The notes: generated by a model not told the origin, from the letters alone. A stretch of 64,000 nucleotides of DNA from Nocardia nova (GCF_002933465.1 NZ_PSZE01000008.1:1-64000); one strand, 5' to 3'; shown: positions 45,948 to 56,700, numbered from the stretch's first letter. A program made the numbers and translations.

Positions 45948-46789
45948 TGTGCCGACATCTCGGCTACCTGGGACCGCCGGCTCCGGTCGGTGAACTGCTC
46001 ACTCGTGGCACGCATTCGCTGCGCACCCAATCGTGGGCACCCGACGATATGCGCCACGGGGGAACCGTCAACGCCGACGGTTTCGGAGTCGCGTGGTGGA
46101 CCGGGGCCGGAGCCGCGAGCCGCTATCGCAACCCCGCGCCGATCTGGACCGACCCCGCGGTCGAGGAGGTGCTTCCCCAGCTGTCCTCGCCGGCGGTGCT
46201 GGCCGCGGTGCGTTCGGCCACGATCGGTATGCCGGTGGAGCGAAGCGCCTGTGCTCCGTTCACCGCCGGCGGATGGGCCTTCAGCCACAATGGCGTGATC
46301 CAGAACTGGCGCACGGTATTGCCCGCGGTGGCAACGGGATTCGGCTCGCCGGATCTGCTGGATGCCGAATCCGCGACCGATTCGGCCGCCCTCTGGGTGG
46401 TGCTGCGCGCCGCGTTGGACGGAATCGGCGCGATGTACTCGTCCTTCGCGGGCCGCAGCGAGTCCGACGCCCGGCTCCGGGCGGTCGCGGCCGCGGTGTC
46501 GGCGACGGTTCGCGCCGTACTGGCGCAGGCGCCGAGCGCCCGGCTGAACCTGTTGCTCGGGGACGGCGAAACACTGTGGGCGACAACCATTCACCACTCG
46601 CTGTCGGTGCTCGTCGCCGACGACTTCGCGGTGGTGTCCTCCGAACCGTACGACGACGATCCGCGCTGGCAGGCGATTACCGACCGGCAGCTGCTGACGG
46701 TGCGGCCCGGCCTTCTCGTGGTCGAGCCCCTGGACGCACACCCCCTTCTCTCCGCAGGACCTGATGAATCCGAAAGGGCCCGTACATGA
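45947..46789 (+). CDS. egtC: Gamma-glutamyl hercynylcysteine sulfoxide hydrolase EgtC
   Basis: Class II glutamine-amidotransferase-type (Ntn) hydrolase that removes glutamate from the EgtB product. 280 residues; Cys2 is the nucleophile after removal of Met (MCRHLGYLGPP). Further family features: NADGFGVAWW and FSHNGVIQNW. Start overlaps egtB; the end overlaps egtD (ATGA), so the three are coupled. Confidence 0.94.
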   Translation: MCRHLGYLGPPAPVGELLTRGTHSLRTQSWAPDDMRHGGTVNADGFGVAWWTGAGAASRYRNPAPIWTDPAVEEVLPQLSSPAVLAAVRSATIGMPVERSACAPFTAGGWAFSHNGVIQNWRTVLPAVATGFGSPDLLDAESATDSAALWVVLRAALDGIGAMYSSFAGRSESDARLRAVAAAVSATVRAVLAQAPSARLNLLLGDGETLWATTIHHSLSVLVADDFAVVSSEPYDDDPRWQAITDRQLLTVRPGLLVVEPLDAHPLLSAGPDESERART

Positions 46790-47757
46790 TCGAACCGACG
46801 CTGGACATCCACCTCACCGACGACGATCTCGACGCAGCCCTGCGATCGGACGCTCGGACCGGACTCACCGCGAATCCGAAAACGCTGCCGCCGAAATGGT
46901 TCTACGACGCGCGCGGCAGCGAACTGTTCGAAGCGATCACCGAACTGCCGGAGTACTACCCGACTCGCACAGAGCGCGCGGTGCTGGAGCGGGTGGTCGG
47001 CGAGATCGCGCGCACCGCTCAGGCCGAGGTGCTGGTGGAGCTGGGCGCCGGATCGGCCGCCAAGACGCGTCTGCTGCTCTCGGCGCTGTTGTCCGAGGGT
47101 CCGCTGAAGACCTATGTGCCGCAGGATGTGTCGGTGTCCGCGCTGCGCGGTGCCGCCGAGCAGATCAGTACCGAATTCCCGAATCTCGCGGTGCACGGGG
47201 TGGTCAGCGATTTCACCGAAACCCTGCACAATCTTCCGCGCGGCGGTCGCCGCATGATCGCCTTCCTGGGCGGCACCATCGGCAATCTGGTCCCGCAGGA
47301 GCGGGCGGAATTCCTGGCCGGCATTCAGCAGGTGCTCGAGCCGGGTGAGCAACTGCTGCTGGGGGCCGGTCTGGTCACCGATCCGGCGGTGCTGGTGCCC
47401 GCCTACGACGACGCCGCGGGAGTGACGGCCGAATTCAATCGAAACGTCCTGCACGTGTTGAACTCTCGATTGCGTGCCGACTTCGACCCGGACGCCTTCG
47501 CCCATATCGCCCACTGGGACGCGGAGAACGAATGGATCGAGATGCGGTTGGCGGCAACCCGGGATATGACGGTCACGGTCGCCGACCTCGATCTGGTCGC
47601 GGACTTCGCCCAGGGCGAGCAGATGCGCACCGAGATCTCGGCCAAGTTCCGCGTCGACGGACTCGGCCGGGAACTGGACAGCGCCGGATTCGCCACCGAA
47701 CAGGTGTGGACCGATTCGGACGACCGCTTCGCCTTGGTCCTCGCCGAACGACGCTGA
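46786..47757 (+). CDS. egtD: L-histidine N-alpha-methyltransferase EgtD
   Basis: Trimethylates histidine to hercynine using three SAM molecules, the first committed step in ergothioneine synthesis. 323 residues. Seen: PPKWFYDARGSELFEAITEL and YYPTRTERAVL at the start, SAM loop ELGAGSAAKTRLLL (about 84-97), VSVSALRGAAEQI and FLGGTIGNLVPQER. Start ATG overlaps egtC by four bases. Last gene of the cluster; no egtE follows and the next gene is convergent 27 bases away. Confidence 0.95.
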   Translation: MIEPTLDIHLTDDDLDAALRSDARTGLTANPKTLPPKWFYDARGSELFEAITELPEYYPTRTERAVLERVVGEIARTAQAEVLVELGAGSAAKTRLLLSALLSEGPLKTYVPQDVSVSALRGAAEQISTEFPNLAVHGVVSDFTETLHNLPRGGRRMIAFLGGTIGNLVPQERAEFLAGIQQVLEPGEQLLLGAGLVTDPAVLVPAYDDAAGVTAEFNRNVLHVLNSRLRADFDPDAFAHIAHWDAENEWIEMRLAATRDMTVTVADLDLVADFAQGEQMRTEISAKFRVDGLGRELDSAGFATEQVWTDSDDRFALVLAERR

Positions 47758-47784
47758 TCGCCCGGCGCGGATTCTCCGCCGAGG

Positions 47785-48420
47785 TCAGTTGCCGATGACC
47801 GCGGCCAGCCACTCGACGACCGGCCGCAGATCCTCCCAGGCGGCCCGGACTTCGGTCGCGGCGCGCGGTGTTTCCAGCCAGGGCGGTGCGCCGAAGTCCT
47901 TGTGGATCACGAGGGATTTGTGGCGCAGCAGGTCGATGCGTGGATGGTCGGCGGGGAACCCCTTGGGGCGGGTCTTCAGTTGCTCCCCGCCGATCACGTA
48001 CCCGACTGCCGCCAAACCGTCCAGCAGCGCCTGCAATTCGTAGCCACGCACCTCGTCGTCGATGGTGGTGCGCAGCCGCGCGAGTTGCTCGGGCGTCGGC
48101 GCGTACACGCCGCCGGCCACATACAGCCCGGGCGCGCCGATCTGGACGTACCACCCCGCGCCCGGGGCGGTACGGACCACCGCGCCCTGATGATCCTTGT
48201 AGGGCGCCTTGTTCTTGGAAAACCGCACGTCGCGATACGGCCGGAAGATCTTCGCCGGTCCGAAATCGTTCTCCAGTTCCGTGGTCAGCGCGACCATCGG
48301 CGCCCGCACGGACTGTTCGTAGACGTGTTTGTTGGCGGTCCAGAAAGCCTTCGAGTTGTCGGCTTCCAAATCCTCGTAGAAGTCGAGCCCGGCGAACGGG
48401 AACCCCGCGAATCCGCTCAT
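47785..48420 (-). CDS. DUF2461 family protein
   Basis: 211 residues. Typical features of the DUF2461 family: FYEDLEADNSKAFWTANKHV near the start, FRPYRDVRFSKNKAPYKDH and the GGVYAPTPEQLARLR block. Members are about 210 residues and soluble; function unknown. It converges on egtD. No sign of a link to ergothioneine beyond position. Confidence 0.85.
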   Translation of the reverse strand: MSGFAGFPFAGLDFYEDLEADNSKAFWTANKHVYEQSVRAPMVALTTELENDFGPAKIFRPYRDVRFSKNKAPYKDHQGAVVRTAPGAGWYVQIGAPGLYVAGGVYAPTPEQLARLRTTIDDEVRGYELQALLDGLAAVGYVIGGEQLKTRPKGFPADHPRIDLLRHKSLVIHKDFGAPPWLETPRAATEVRAAWEDLRPVVEWLAAVIGN

Positions 48421-48481
48421 ACCGCCAACTTAGCGACCGCCGCGGACATGTTCCGTGGCGCCCGCTCCGACCGGTCGCCGC

Positions 48482-48799
48482 TCAGTCGCCCGGCTCGTCG
48501 ACCACCTCGATGGCCGCGACTTCGGCGGGGCGCTCGTCCTCGTCGCGCAATTCCTGGCGATGCCGGCGGCGGGTCCATTCCTGGTCGAGTTCGCTGCGAA
48601 TCCCCAGGCGGCCGTCGTCGTCGTTCTCGTGATACCTGATTTCCAGATCGGCGGGCGGATCGTCGATGTAGCGCTGATATTCGCGGATCTCGTCGGCCTG
48701 TTCATCGTCACCCAGGTCGTAATCCAGGTCTTCGTGCTCGTCATCGCCCATCTCGAACACCTCGTCCATCAACGGGTACGTGTCACGTTCGTCGGCCAT
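48482..48799 (-). CDS. Small acidic hypothetical protein
   Basis: 105 residues from ATG 48799, with a good AGAGAGGTGG site. Extremely acidic in the first half (MGDDEHEDLDYDLGDDEQ), with a mixed-charge helix after (DQEWTRRRHRQELRDEDERP). No family recognised. Translation is plausible because of the ribosome-binding site, strong codon bias and lack of internal rare codons. An in-frame extension to 48901 is Cys-rich and unlikely. Confidence 0.6.
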   Translation of the reverse strand: MADERDTYPLMDEVFEMGDDEHEDLDYDLGDDEQADEIREYQRYIDDPPADLEIRYHENDDDGRLGIRSELDQEWTRRRHRQELRDEDERPAEVAAIEVVDEPGD

Positions 48800-48913
48800 C
48801 CGTGCCCACCTCTCTCGCAGGCCGGCGCACCGACAGCACATCGATGCACCTACGACAACGCTACCGCTGATCATCCCCGAAGAGGAGAGAACAAAGACCA
48901 ATACAAATCAGTC

Positions 48914-49026
48914 GCACATGGGTAACTCCCCGGGCACGCCCAATAGCCGGCACGCCCCCAAGGCGAGACCGACTGCCAACCCACCGCCCACCCAACGACA
49001 CGCTGAATACGCGGAGAGGCGGGGAG
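48914..49026 (+). repeat. Dispersed 113-base element, copy 1
   Basis: Begins GCACATGGGTAACTC and runs through CGGGCACGCCC, then after 98 bases from its start has CGGAGAGGCGGGGAG. Copy 2 at 51931-52045 has the same two ends at the same distance (99 bases), with 26 of 28 bases identical in the first block; the middle is diverged. Copy 1 lies directly after the prs stop codon. Confidence 0.7.
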
Positions 49027-50007
49027 CTATGCGGAGCCGTTGAACAGGCCGGTGACCGACCCGTTCTCGAAGACCTCCCGGATCGTCCGCGCCAGCAGCG
49101 GGGCGATCGACAGCACGGTCAGCGAGGGGAACTTCTTATCCTCGGTAATCGGCAGGGTATTGGTGACGATGACCTCCTTGGCGCCGCAGGAGGCCAGGCG
49201 CTCCGCCGCGGGGGAGGACAACACGCCGTGGGTGGCGGCGATGACCACGTCGCCGGCCCCGGCCTCGCGCAGCACCCGCACGGCCTCGGCGATGGTGCCA
49301 CCGGTGTCGATCATGTCGTCGATCAGGATGCAGGTGCGGCCCGCGACATCACCGACGGGGCGGTGCGACTTGACCTGGTTCGGTACCAGCGGGTCGCGGG
49401 TCTTGTGGATGAACGCCACCGGCGCGCCACCGAGCGCGTCGGCCCACTTCTCGGCCACCTTCACGCGACCGGCGTCGGGGGAGACGATGGTGACGTTCTC
49501 GGTGCTGTAGTGGTTGCGCACGTACTCCGACAGTTGGACCAGCGCGTGCATGTGGTCCACCGGGCCGTCGAAGAAGCCCTGGATCTGGTCGGTGTGCAGG
49601 TCGACGGTGATGATGCGGTCCGCGCCGGCGGTCTTGAGCAGATCTGCGACCAGGCGGGCCGAGATGGGCTCGCGGCCGCGGTGCTTCTTGTCCTGGCGGG
49701 CGTAGGGGTAGAACGGCAGGACGGCGGTGATCCGCTTGGCCGAACCGCGCTTGAGCGCGTCGATCATGATGAGCTGTTCCATCAGCCACTGGTTCAGCGG
49801 AGCCGGAAAGCTCTGCAGCACAAAGGCATCCGAGCCACGTACCGATTCTTCGAAGCGAACGAAGATCTCGCCGTTGGCGAACTCGCGGGCGGTTTGCGGC
49901 GTGATCGCGACGTCGAGTTCCTTCGCGACCTGCTCGGCCAGCTCGGGGTGAGCGCGCCCCGAGAACAGCATCAGGTTCTTCTGGTTATCGGTGGAGAACG
50001 CGGTCAC
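49027..50007 (-). CDS. prs: Ribose-phosphate pyrophosphokinase
   Basis: Makes PRPP from ribose 5-phosphate and ATP for nucleotide, histidine and arabinan precursor synthesis. 326 residues. Seen: [51 protein letters not shown], the [18 protein letters not shown] motif and the PRPP loop [13 protein letters not shown]. Start overlaps the glmU stop by four bases, so glmU-prs is an operon as in mycobacteria. Confidence 0.96.
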   Translation of the reverse strand: MTAFSTDNQKNLMLFSGRAHPELAEQVAKELDVAITPQTAREFANGEIFVRFEESVRGSDAFVLQSFPAPLNQWLMEQLIMIDALKRGSAKRITAVLPFYPYARQDKKHRGREPISARLVADLLKTAGADRIITVDLHTDQIQGFFDGPVDHMHALVQLSEYVRNHYSTENVTIVSPDAGRVKVAEKWADALGGAPVAFIHKTRDPLVPNQVKSHRPVGDVAGRTCILIDDMIDTGGTIAEAVRVLREAGAGDVVIAATHGVLSSPAAERLASCGAKEVIVTNTLPITEDKKFPSLTVLSIAPLLARTIREVFENGSVTGLFNGSA

Positions 50008-51494
50008 TCTGTGTTGCCATCCTTTTGCTCGGTTGCCTGACTCGCTCTGTCATCGGCCGCGATCGCCTCCGCCGCCGCCTGCGCCGCGGCCGTCCCGGGA
50101 CGATACCGCTGCACCCAGCCCTCAATGTTCTTCTGCGCTCCGCCGGATACCGCCAGCGCTCCCGGCGGAACGTTTCTACGCAGCACAGTACCCGCCGCCG
50201 AATATGCGCCATCGCCCACGGTCACCGGTGCCACGAACATCGTGTCGCTGCCCGTGCGCACATGCGAACCGACGACGGTGTGGTGTTTCTTCACGCCGTC
50301 GTAGTTGACGAACACACTCGATGCGCCGATGTTGCTGTACTCGCCGATCGTGGCGTCGCCGACATAGGTCAGATGCGGGACCTTCGAATGCGCGCCGATC
50401 GAGGCGTTCTTGGTCTCCACGAATGCGCCGATCTTGCCGGATTCGCCGACGATCGTCCCCGGTCGCAAATAGGCGAACGGCCCGATTGTGGCGGCGGCGG
50501 CGATGGTCGCGCCTTCGCCGTGGGTCCGGACCACCTTCGCGCCCTCGCCGACGAGCACATCGGTCAGAGTGGAATCGGGGCCGACCTCGGCATCCTCGCC
50601 GATGACGGTATTGCCGAGCAGCTGTACCCCGGGGCGCAGCACCGCGTCGCGGCCGATGCGCACACTCGCATCCACCCAGGTGGTGGCCGGATCGATGACG
50701 GTGACTCCGGCGCGCATATGGCGCTCGAGGATGTAGCGGTTCAACGTGCGGGCGGCCTGAGCCATCTGCACCCGGTCGTTGACGCCGGTGACCTTGGCGG
50801 CGTCGACCAGACGCGCGCCGTGCACCGGATGACCGGCCTCGCGCGCCAGCTTCAGGACATCGGTCAGGTACAGCTCGTGCTGGGCGTTGGCGGTCGTCAG
50901 GCGGCTGATCATCGTCCGCAGCACGGCGACGTCGAAAACGTAGACGCCGGAATTGACTTCGCCGAGCGCCGCCTGCTCCGGCGTGGCATCGGCATGTTCG
51001 ACGATCTCGAGGACGCCGCCGTCGGCGTCGCGCACGATCCGCCCGTATCCGTTCGGATCCTCCGGAACGAAGGTCAAAACCGTGACCGCGGAACGCGGTT
51101 GATAACTGCGATGTTCGTCCAGCAGGGCCGAGAGGGTGTGCCCGTCCAGCAGCGGCACATCGGCGGAGGTCACCAGCAGGTCGCCGGTGAAGTCGGCGGG
51201 CAGTGCCGTCAGGGCGCACTGCACCGCGTGCCCGGTACCCAGCTGCTGTTCCTGCACCGCGGGGGTGATCTCGCGACCCAGTTCTGCCGCAACGGAATTC
51301 ACCGCGGCGCCGACCTGTTCGCGGTCGTGGCCGATCACCGTGATCAGGGCGGTGGGGTCGATCTCGTTCGCCGCGTGCAGGGCGTGCTCGAGCATGCTGC
51401 GCCCGGCGAGCGAATGCAGCACTTTCGGGGTCTTGGACCGCATTCGAGTTCCGGCACCGGCGGCGAGAACGACGACGGCGGTCTGCTGTGGCAT
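50004..51494 (-). CDS. glmU: Bifunctional N-acetylglucosamine-1-phosphate uridyltransferase / glucosamine-1-phosphate acetyltransferase
   Basis: Makes UDP-GlcNAc, precursor of peptidoglycan and the arabinogalactan linker. 496 residues from ATG 51494 (GGGAGATCC site). N-terminal pyrophosphorylase signature [42 protein letters not shown]-terminal left-handed beta-helix hexapeptide repeats from about residue 255 ([39 protein letters not shown]). Immediately followed by prs. The upstream in-frame extension to 51665 is not coding. tRNA-Gln lies 186 bases upstream. Confidence 0.95.
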   Translation of the reverse strand: MPQQTAVVVLAAGAGTRMRSKTPKVLHSLAGRSMLEHALHAANEIDPTALITVIGHDREQVGAAVNSVAAELGREITPAVQEQQLGTGHAVQCALTALPADFTGDLLVTSADVPLLDGHTLSALLDEHRSYQPRSAVTVLTFVPEDPNGYGRIVRDADGGVLEIVEHADATPEQAALGEVNSGVYVFDVAVLRTMISRLTTANAQHELYLTDVLKLAREAGHPVHGARLVDAAKVTGVNDRVQMAQAARTLNRYILERHMRAGVTVIDPATTWVDASVRIGRDAVLRPGVQLLGNTVIGEDAEVGPDSTLTDVLVGEGAKVVRTHGEGATIAAAATIGPFAYLRPGTIVGESGKIGAFVETKNASIGAHSKVPHLTYVGDATIGEYSNIGASSVFVNYDGVKKHHTVVGSHVRTGSDTMFVAPVTVGDGAYSAAGTVLRRNVPPGALAVSGGAQKNIEGWVQRYRPGTAAAQAAAEAIAADDRASQATEQKDGNTE

Positions 51495-51679
51495 GGATCT
51501 CCCTCGGCTGCCTGTCATCGTGCTGGTACGCGCTGTCTTTGCCTGCGCCGGACCTTCGCAGATCCGGTCTGCGGCGGGGCTCGGCGGCTGGCCGTCCGCC
51601 CACACCCTAGTCCACCCGGGCCTGGGCCCCGACTCGGGGCTTCGATCGACATTCACGCAGGTCACAGCCCCATCGCCAG

Positions 51680-51750
51680 CTCCGCCGCCAGGACTCGAAC
51701 CTGAACTAACTGAACCAAAATCAGTGGTGCTGCCATTACACTACGGCGGA
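51680..51750 (-). tRNA. tRNA-Gln (anticodon UUG)
   Basis: 71 nucleotides read on the minus strand. Acceptor TCCGCCG pairs with CGGCGGA, anticodon stem ACTGA/TCAGT encloses the loop TTTTGGT with anticodon TTG, and the T-arm is TCAGG-TTCGAGT-CCTGG. D-arm GTGTAATGGCAGCAC is normal. CCA is not encoded. Its place next to glmU matches the mycobacterial glnU gene. Confidence 0.95.
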
Positions 51751-51930
51751 TCGTCGCACCGGTGAACCCTACGGGATCACCGCTACGCCACGGCATGCGC
51801 GCAATATCCTCGCACGTTTGCCCGCATCTCCGCGAATTGCGGGCAGATTTTCCCCGCGCGGGTCGCGGGTCGGCGAGATGGGCCGGTCGCGGTCGGGTAA
51901 ATTTGCCCAACGCAATACCTGATTTCGAAA

Positions 51931-52045
51931 GCACATGGGTAACTCGTCGGGCACGCCCTGACCGCAGGTACGCTGCCGACCGCCCGCCCGGCCGAGAAAT
52001 CTCCAGACACCTACGACCGGCAAGATTCCCGGAGAGGCGGGGGAG
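51931..52045 (+). repeat. Dispersed element, copy 2
   Basis: Starts with GCACATGGGTAACTC and continues to CGGGCACGCCC (two mismatches to copy 1); 99 bases later it ends with CGGAGAGGCGGGGGAG, which also serves as the purine-rich region before the TetR gene at 52064. Same orientation as copy 1. The 313-base gap between tRNA-Gln and the TetR gene holds nothing else recognisable. Confidence 0.7.
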
Positions 52046-52063
52046 AGAGGCGGGGGAGCAGCG

Positions 52064-52720
52064 ATGACTTCGGGTGGTGATGTGAGTCGGGCGCCGCGCC
52101 CGCGGATGACCGGCACGCAGCGGCGGCAGCAGTTGATCGAGATCGGACGGGCGCTGTTCGCCGAACGTGGCTACGACGCCACCTCCATCGAGGAGATCGC
52201 GCAGCGCGCCCAGGTATCCAAACCCGTTGTGTACGAACATTTCGGCGGTAAGGAAGGTCTCTACGCCGTAGTCGTCGACCGCGAGATGTCGACCCTGCTG
52301 GACATGATCACCTCGTCGCTGACCCAGAACCGCTCCCGCGTCCGGCTGGAACAGGTCGCCCTGGCGCTGCTGACCTATATCGAGGAACGCACCGACGGTT
52401 TTCGGATCCTGATGCGCGATCAGCCCGCCTCGGCCGCCGCCGGCACCTATTCCAGCCTGCTGAACGAGGCGGTCAACCAGGTGGCGCACATCCTCGCCGG
52501 CGATTTCGAACGCCGCGGCTTCGACACCAGTCTCGCCACCCTCTACGCGCAAGCCCTGGTCGGCATGGTCGCCACCGCCGCCACCTGGTGGCTCGACGAA
52601 CGGCAGCCGTCCAAAGAGGTGGTCGCCGCGCATCTGGTCAACCTGTGCTGGAACGGGCTCACCCACCTCGAGGCCGATCCGCAGCTGGGCTCCGAATGGC
52701 CGAGCGCGACGCCAGGCTGA
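52064..52720 (+). CDS. TetR-family regulator (Rv1019 type)
   Basis: 218 residues. HTH: MTGTQRRQQLIEIGRALFAE, SIEEIAQRAQVSKPVVYEHF, GGKEGLYAVVVDRE; the C-terminal domain is helical with FRILMRDQPASAAAGTYSSL. The neighbourhood (after glmU-prs and before mfd) matches M. tuberculosis Rv1019, which lies at the same place. GAGAGAGG-rich ribosome-binding region. Target and ligand unknown. Confidence 0.9.
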   Translation: MTSGGDVSRAPRPRMTGTQRRQQLIEIGRALFAERGYDATSIEEIAQRAQVSKPVVYEHFGGKEGLYAVVVDREMSTLLDMITSSLTQNRSRVRLEQVALALLTYIEERTDGFRILMRDQPASAAAGTYSSLLNEAVNQVAHILAGDFERRGFDTSLATLYAQALVGMVATAATWWLDERQPSKEVVAAHLVNLCWNGLTHLEADPQLGSEWPSATPG

Positions 52721-52874
52721 CCGGCGGTGTCGATGCCAGGGGTGTTAGGGGACCGAACTGGACGGTTAGCCCATTGTTTGCGAAGGAGACTGGTCTTAAT
52801 GCTCGATTCCGCTGGCGACGGCCGGTCGGATGGTACGGTTCACCCATCCTTCAAGTGCTGTTCGAGCTGTGATG

Positions 52875-52909
52875 TCGGTCAACTTCGGGATATCGGTCTA
52901 CTTCAGGAT
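52875..52909. promoter_or_regulatory. Direct-repeat operator upstream of a gamma-butyrolactone-receptor-type gene
   Basis: TCGGTCAACTTCGGGAT (52875-52891) and TCGGTCTACTTCAGGAT (52893-52909), 18 bases apart with two mismatches. They lie 27 to 61 bases before the ATG of the second TetR-type gene and could be its own binding sites. A partly inverted half (CATCCT, 52845-52850) lies upstream. Confidence 0.4.
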
Positions 52910-52935
52910 GGCTGGTTTGAGGACAGGCGGATCTG

Positions 52936-53583
52936 ATGGCTAGGCAAGCGCGTGCGGAAATCACCCGCGATTCGGTGCTGGCGGGGGCGGCCGATGTCTT
53001 TCTGCGACTCGGTTACGCGAATGCGAGCCTCAGCGAGATCATCTCGCAATCCAACGTCACCAAGGGCGCACTGTACTTCCACTTCGGATCCAAGGAAGAA
53101 CTGGCGCGCGCCGTGGTCGACCAGGGCAACGAACGATTGCGCGGCGCCTGCCAGGGTTTCTTCGACCCGCGCGTACCCGCTCTCGAAGCCGCCATCGGCA
53201 TCACCTACGTCGTGGCCGACCTCACCATGAACGATCCCATGGTGGGCGCGATGCTCAAACTCACTCACCAGATCGGCGACTACCGCGGCGCCTCGGGCGA
53301 GAACATCACCAAGACCTGGGGCGAAACCCAGATGCTGCTCGCCGAGCGGGCCATCGCCCAGGGCGACCTCAAACCCGACCTCGACCCCGAAACCATCGGC
53401 CTTCTCCTGCAGGAGATGACCTCCGGAGTCCACATCACCGCCGTCGGCACCGAATCCATCGACCAGATGGCGGTCCGCATGGAACGTATGTGGTATTTCC
53501 TGCTGCCCTCGATCGTGCCGGACGAGAAGGTGGCGTACTTCCGGGAATTCGCGGCGCGGCGGTTGCGCAGGTACGTGCCGTAG
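52936..53583 (+). CDS. TetR-family regulator, gamma-butyrolactone receptor (ScbR/ArpA) type
   Basis: 215 residues. HTH with the block characteristic of autoregulator receptors: [53 protein letters not shown]. The ligand domain is about 150 residues. In Streptomyces such proteins bind gamma-butyrolactone signals and control antibiotic clusters and differentiation. No butyrolactone synthase gene is nearby, so ligand binding is not established. ATG at 52936; a direct repeat lies upstream. It is an insertion relative to the mycobacterial order. Confidence 0.8.
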   Translation: MARQARAEITRDSVLAGAADVFLRLGYANASLSEIISQSNVTKGALYFHFGSKEELARAVVDQGNERLRGACQGFFDPRVPALEAAIGITYVVADLTMNDPMVGAMLKLTHQIGDYRGASGENITKTWGETQMLLAERAIAQGDLKPDLDPETIGLLLQEMTSGVHITAVGTESIDQMAVRMERMWYFLLPSIVPDEKVAYFREFAARRLRRYVP

Positions 53584-53755
53584 ATGTGAGCAGCGTTGCT
53601 GTCCTGTCAGGGCGCGCTATCGGATAAAGCACTGTCCAACAGTCCCGCCCGGACCAGCCACGAGCCGTAGACCCCGCCGGAGCGAAGCGGAGGCCAAAAA
53701 CATACACTCGGTTGGTCGCTCTGATTCGCCGATCTGTGCAGCGGGAGTTTCTTTC

Positions 53756-56700
53756 ATGCCGAGCCATCGCCCACCTCTTGCGGGACTGGCCGAGGTGGCC
53801 GGTGCCGATGCCGCGCTGAGTCAGGTTCGGGAGTTGATCGGACGCTCCTCGGTGCAACTGGTCGCGCCCTCGGCGATTCGGCCGTTCGTGGCGGCGACCG
53901 TCGCGGCCGCCCGGCCGCTGGTGGTGGTGACCGCTACCGGGCGGGAGGCCGACGACCTGACCGTCGAGCTGAGCGAGATCATCGGCGATCGGGTTGCGCT
54001 GTTCCCGTCCTGGGAGACGCTGCCCCACGAACGATTGTCGCCCAGCGCCGATACCGTGGGCCGGCGGTTGCAGGTGCTGCGCCGGCTGGCGCATCCGGAG
54101 GATCCGGGCCATCCGGAACCGTTGCAGGTCGTGGTGACCACGGTCCGGTCGCTCATGCAGCCGATGGCCCCCGGGCTGGGCGAGATCGAGCCCATCGTGC
54201 TGCGGGTCGGCGCCGAATTCGATTTCGACGAATTGATTACGCGGCTGGTCGAATTCGCCTACGAGCGCGCCGATATGGTCGGCAAGCGCGGCGAATTCGC
54301 GGTCCGCGGCGGCATTCTCGACATCTTCCCGCCGACCGCCGATCACCCGGTGCGCGTGGAATTCTGGGGCGACGAGATCAGTGAACTGCGCGCGTTCTCC
54401 GTCGCCGATCAGCGTTCGCTCACCGAGGTCGAGGTGGATCTCGTTGTGGCCCAGCCCTGCCGGGAACTGTTGCTGACCGAGAACCTGCGTGAATCCGCGG
54501 CGAAGGTGGCCGCGGACAACCCGGCCGACGCGGCGCTGGTCGAAATGCTGGAGAAGCTGGCGCAGGGCATTCCGGTGGAGGGCATGGAGGCGCTGCTGCC
54601 GGTGCTGCGGCCGGGCGAGCTCCAGTTGCTCACCGATGTGGTGCCGACGCAGTCGCATGTGTTGCTGTGCGATCCGGAGAAGATCCGCACCCGCGCCGCC
54701 GATCTGGTCCGCACCGGACAGGAATTCCTCGAGGCCTCGTGGACGGCGGCGTCCTTCGGCGGTGCGGCTCCGTTGGGCGCGCACGGTCTGGATCTGGCGT
54801 CCTCGGCGTATCGCGGCCTGGACGTCGTGCGGGCCGGTGCCGAGTCGCGCGGGTTGCCCTGGTGGACGCTGAGCCCGCTGGCCGCCGACGATCCCGCGGA
54901 GATCGTGCTGCCGGTGCTGTCGGCTCCGGCGGCTCGCGGCTCGGAGGAACTGGTCGCGACCGTCTTCGCCTCGCTGCGCGCGCACGTCACCACCGGTGGG
55001 CGCGCGGTGATCGTGGTGGCGGGACACGGTACGGCACAACGCGTTCAGGAGCGTCTCGCCGATGCCGAGGTTCCGGCCGCGGCGCTCGAGCCGGGCGCCG
55101 AACCGGTGCGTGGGCTGGTCGGTGTGCTGTGCGGTTCGCTGCACGACGGCATCGTGTTCGACGACGCGAAACTGGTCGTCATCGCCGAATCCGATTTGAC
55201 CGGCAACCGCGTCACCGCGCCCGGTGAGGGGAAGAAGCTCCCCGCCCGCCGGCGCAATCAGGTCGATCCGCTGGCGTTGAGCTCCGGCGATATGGTCGTG
55301 CACGATCAGCACGGCATCGGCCGGTTCGTGGAGATGATCGAACGCACCGTCGGCGGCGCGCGGCGCGAATACCTGGTGATCGAATACGCGCCCAGCAAGC
55401 GCGGCCAGCCCGGCGACCGGTTGTACGTCCCGATGGACTCGCTGGATCAGCTCTCCCGCTATGTGGGCGGGGAGATGCCGAGTCTGTCCAAACTCGGCGG
55501 ATCCGACTGGGCGAATACGAAACGCAAGGCGCGCAAGGCCGTTCGCGAGATCGCCACCGAACTCGTGCAGTTGTACGCCGCCCGGCAGGCCGCGCCCGGC
55601 CACGCGTTCGCCCCCGATACGCCGTGGCAGCAGGAGATGGAGGACGCGTTCGCGTTCACCGAAACCCACGATCAGCTCACCGCGATCGCCGAGGTGAAGG
55701 CCGATATGGAGCGCCCGGTCCCGATGGACCGGGTGATCTGCGGTGACGTCGGCTACGGCAAAACCGAGATCGCGGTGCGCGCGGCGTTCAAGGCTGTTCA
55801 GGACGGTAAGCAGGTCGCCGTGCTGGTGCCGACAACGCTGCTGGCACAGCAACATCTGCAGACCTTCACCGAACGCGTCGCCGGATTCCCCGTCACGGTG
55901 AAGGGGCTGTCGCGCTTCACCGATCCGGCGGAATCGCGCGAGGTGATCGACGGTATGGCCACCGGTGAGGTCGACATCGTGGTCGGCACGCACCGGCTGC
56001 TGCAGACCGGTCTGCGGTGGAAGGAACTCGGCCTCGTGATCATCGACGAGGAACAGCGGTTCGGCGTCGAGCACAAGGAACACATCAAGGCGCTGCGCAC
56101 CCACGTCGACGTGCTGACCATGTCGGCCACGCCGATCCCGCGCACTCTGGAGATGAGCCTGGCCGGGATCCGCGAGATGTCGACCATTCTCACCCCGCCC
56201 GAGGAGCGCCATCCCGTCCTCACCTACGTCGGCGGCTACAACGACAAACAAGTGGCCGCGGCCGTGCGCCGCGAACTGCTGCGCGACGGCCAGGTCTTCT
56301 ACGTGCACAACCGCGTGTCCTCGATCGACAAGGCCGCCAAGCGTATTCGCGATCTGGTGCCCGAGGCGCGGGTGGCGGTGGCGCACGGCCAGATGAACGA
56401 GGACACGCTGGAGAAGACCGTGCAGGGCTTCTGGGAGCGCGAATTCGACGTGCTGGTGTGCACCACGATCATCGAAACCGGTCTGGACATCTCCAACGCT
56501 AATACGCTGATCGTGGAACGTGCCGATACACTGGGCCTTTCGCAGCTGCACCAGCTGCGGGGCCGGGTCGGGCGCAGCCGGGAACGCGGATACGCCTACT
56601 TCCTGTACCCGGCCGAGAAGCCGCTCACCGAAACGGCCTACGACCGCCTGGCCACCATCTCGCAGAATTCCGATCTCGGCGCGGGTATGGCGGTGGCGAT

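Noticed and set aside
53660..53700. GC-rich block GCCGGAGCGAAGCGGAGG before mfd as a member of the 31.8/33.7 kb repeat family
   Set aside because: It shares only short GGAG/GCGG words with those repeats and not their 18- or 12-base cores. It may be a separate genus-specific repeat, but one copy cannot show that.
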